Shown one piece after another: positions 51,067 to 51,290 of a stretch of DNA of 51,290 bases. The notes below the pieces were generated by a model that did no database searches, was not told the origin of the DNA, and worked only from the letters and a program-made list of their open reading frames with translations. This DNA comes from Clostridia bacterium (lineage in GTDB: Bacteria > Bacillota > Clostridia > Christensenellales > Aristaeellaceae): positions 1 through 51,290 of the forward strand of contig JAFPWU010000007.1 in the NCBI GenBank assembly GCA_017412715.1. The letters are read 5' to 3'. Position numbers and translations under genes: made by a program. Every line of letters starts with the position of its first letter. The stretch's first letter is position 1.

Positions 51067-51156
51067 TTACTGCTTTAAACCGGCCATGCAGTGCTTTCAT
51101 CGCAAGTCAATCAGCTGAAATTTTTGCGGCATCCGCATTTTTTTCACAAATCGTTT

Positions 51157-51290
51157 TTATCTGGAAATAAGGCTCTCATCCAGAAGGAAATCCTCAATGC
51201 CAACGTACTGAATTCCATTCTCATCCCGCCACGGTTTTACATAATCTTTCACAACAACTATTTTCTTGAATGAATCGGGAATTCTGATCA
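51157..51290 (-). CDS. 3-prime end of an ATP-binding protein (AAA/DUF4143 type), partial
   Basis: The last 44 codons of a leftward gene enter from the right edge. They read IRIPDSFKKIVVVKDYVKP, then WRDENGIQYVGIEDFLLDE and SLISR before the stop at 51157. This matches the conserved C-terminal tail of bacterial AAA_14/DUF4143 ATPases (IPDSFKKI-x-V, then a GI-x-x-x-G-x-x-DFLL pattern). The ATPase domain lies outside the window. The function of these proteins is unknown; they are often in accessory regions. Confidence 0.6.
   Translation of the reverse strand, partial: IRIPDSFKKIVVVKDYVKPWRDENGIQYVGIEDFLLDESLISR

Overview
The window is GC-rich bacterial DNA with Shine-Dalgarno-led genes, many ATGA stop/start overlaps, intrinsic terminators, Gram-positive-style signal peptides and lipoprotein signals, a PdaC-like polysaccharide deacetylase, a GerMN lipoprotein and a DUF3048 protein. 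A radical-SAM sulfatase-maturase-like enzyme, an L-fucose/L-arabinose isomerase homologue and many importers point to an anaerobic, probably gut-associated member of the Clostridia (Bacillota). This is inferred from gene content; there is no rRNA. No tRNA, CRISPR array, complete insertion sequence or prophage was seen.

Layout. 1-1.0 kb: a small heat shock protein and an ACT-domain protein. 1.2-6.1 kb: a complete branched-chain amino-acid type ABC importer (livJHMGF). 6.2-12.5 kb: a remnant of an ABC exporter gene, a solute-binding lipoprotein translationally coupled to a hybrid histidine kinase, a full-length ABC exporter of which the remnant is a decayed partial copy, and a possible Cas10-like gene scrap. 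12.5-14.0 kb: a sugar isomerase with a strong promoter. 14.1-23.7 kb: a nine-gene leftward operon with a peptide-type ABC importer, a metallo-beta-lactamase-fold (MBL) hydrolase, an aldose epimerase, a dienelactone hydrolase and a radical-SAM/SPASM enzyme. 23.8-28.4 kb: a two-helix membrane protein, a LysR regulator, a second MBL paralogue, a MATE exporter and a nitroreductase. 28.5-29.1 kb: a ParE/Phd toxin-antitoxin pair. 29.2-35.8 kb: a second ABC importer (binding protein, ATPase, fused permease) followed closely by a cation/proton antiporter and an MgtC-like protein. 36-42.8 kb: cell-envelope genes, with a PdaC-like deacetylase, a strongly structured intergenic element, an operon of OmpR-type regulator, HAMP kinase and GerMN lipoprotein, and a monoglyceride-lipase-like hydrolase. 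42.8-46.0 kb: a DUF3048, phosphodiester glycosidase and divergent Lgt-like operon. 46-50.7 kb: a nucleic-acid operon with an RNase PH/RdgB fusion, ruvA, ruvB, queA and ruvC. The right edge holds decayed gene ends, a 10-bp tandem repeat and the 3-prime end of an ATPase gene.

How the genes may work together. Two regulatory circuits can be read from the DNA. First, an inverted repeat TTCC-N5-GGAA fills the spacer of the lysR promoter, abuts the promoter of the small membrane protein, and recurs in degenerate form upstream of the peptide-importer operon. One LysR protein may therefore control an import-plus-hydrolysis island. Second, the WalR-type box TGTAAA-N5-TGTAAA lies in the DUF3048 promoter, and a near match lies just upstream of the response-regulator operon, suggesting an envelope regulon. 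The element at 37512-37708 has nested stems plus a 9-bp long-range pairing. It is the best candidate here for an undescribed structured RNA.
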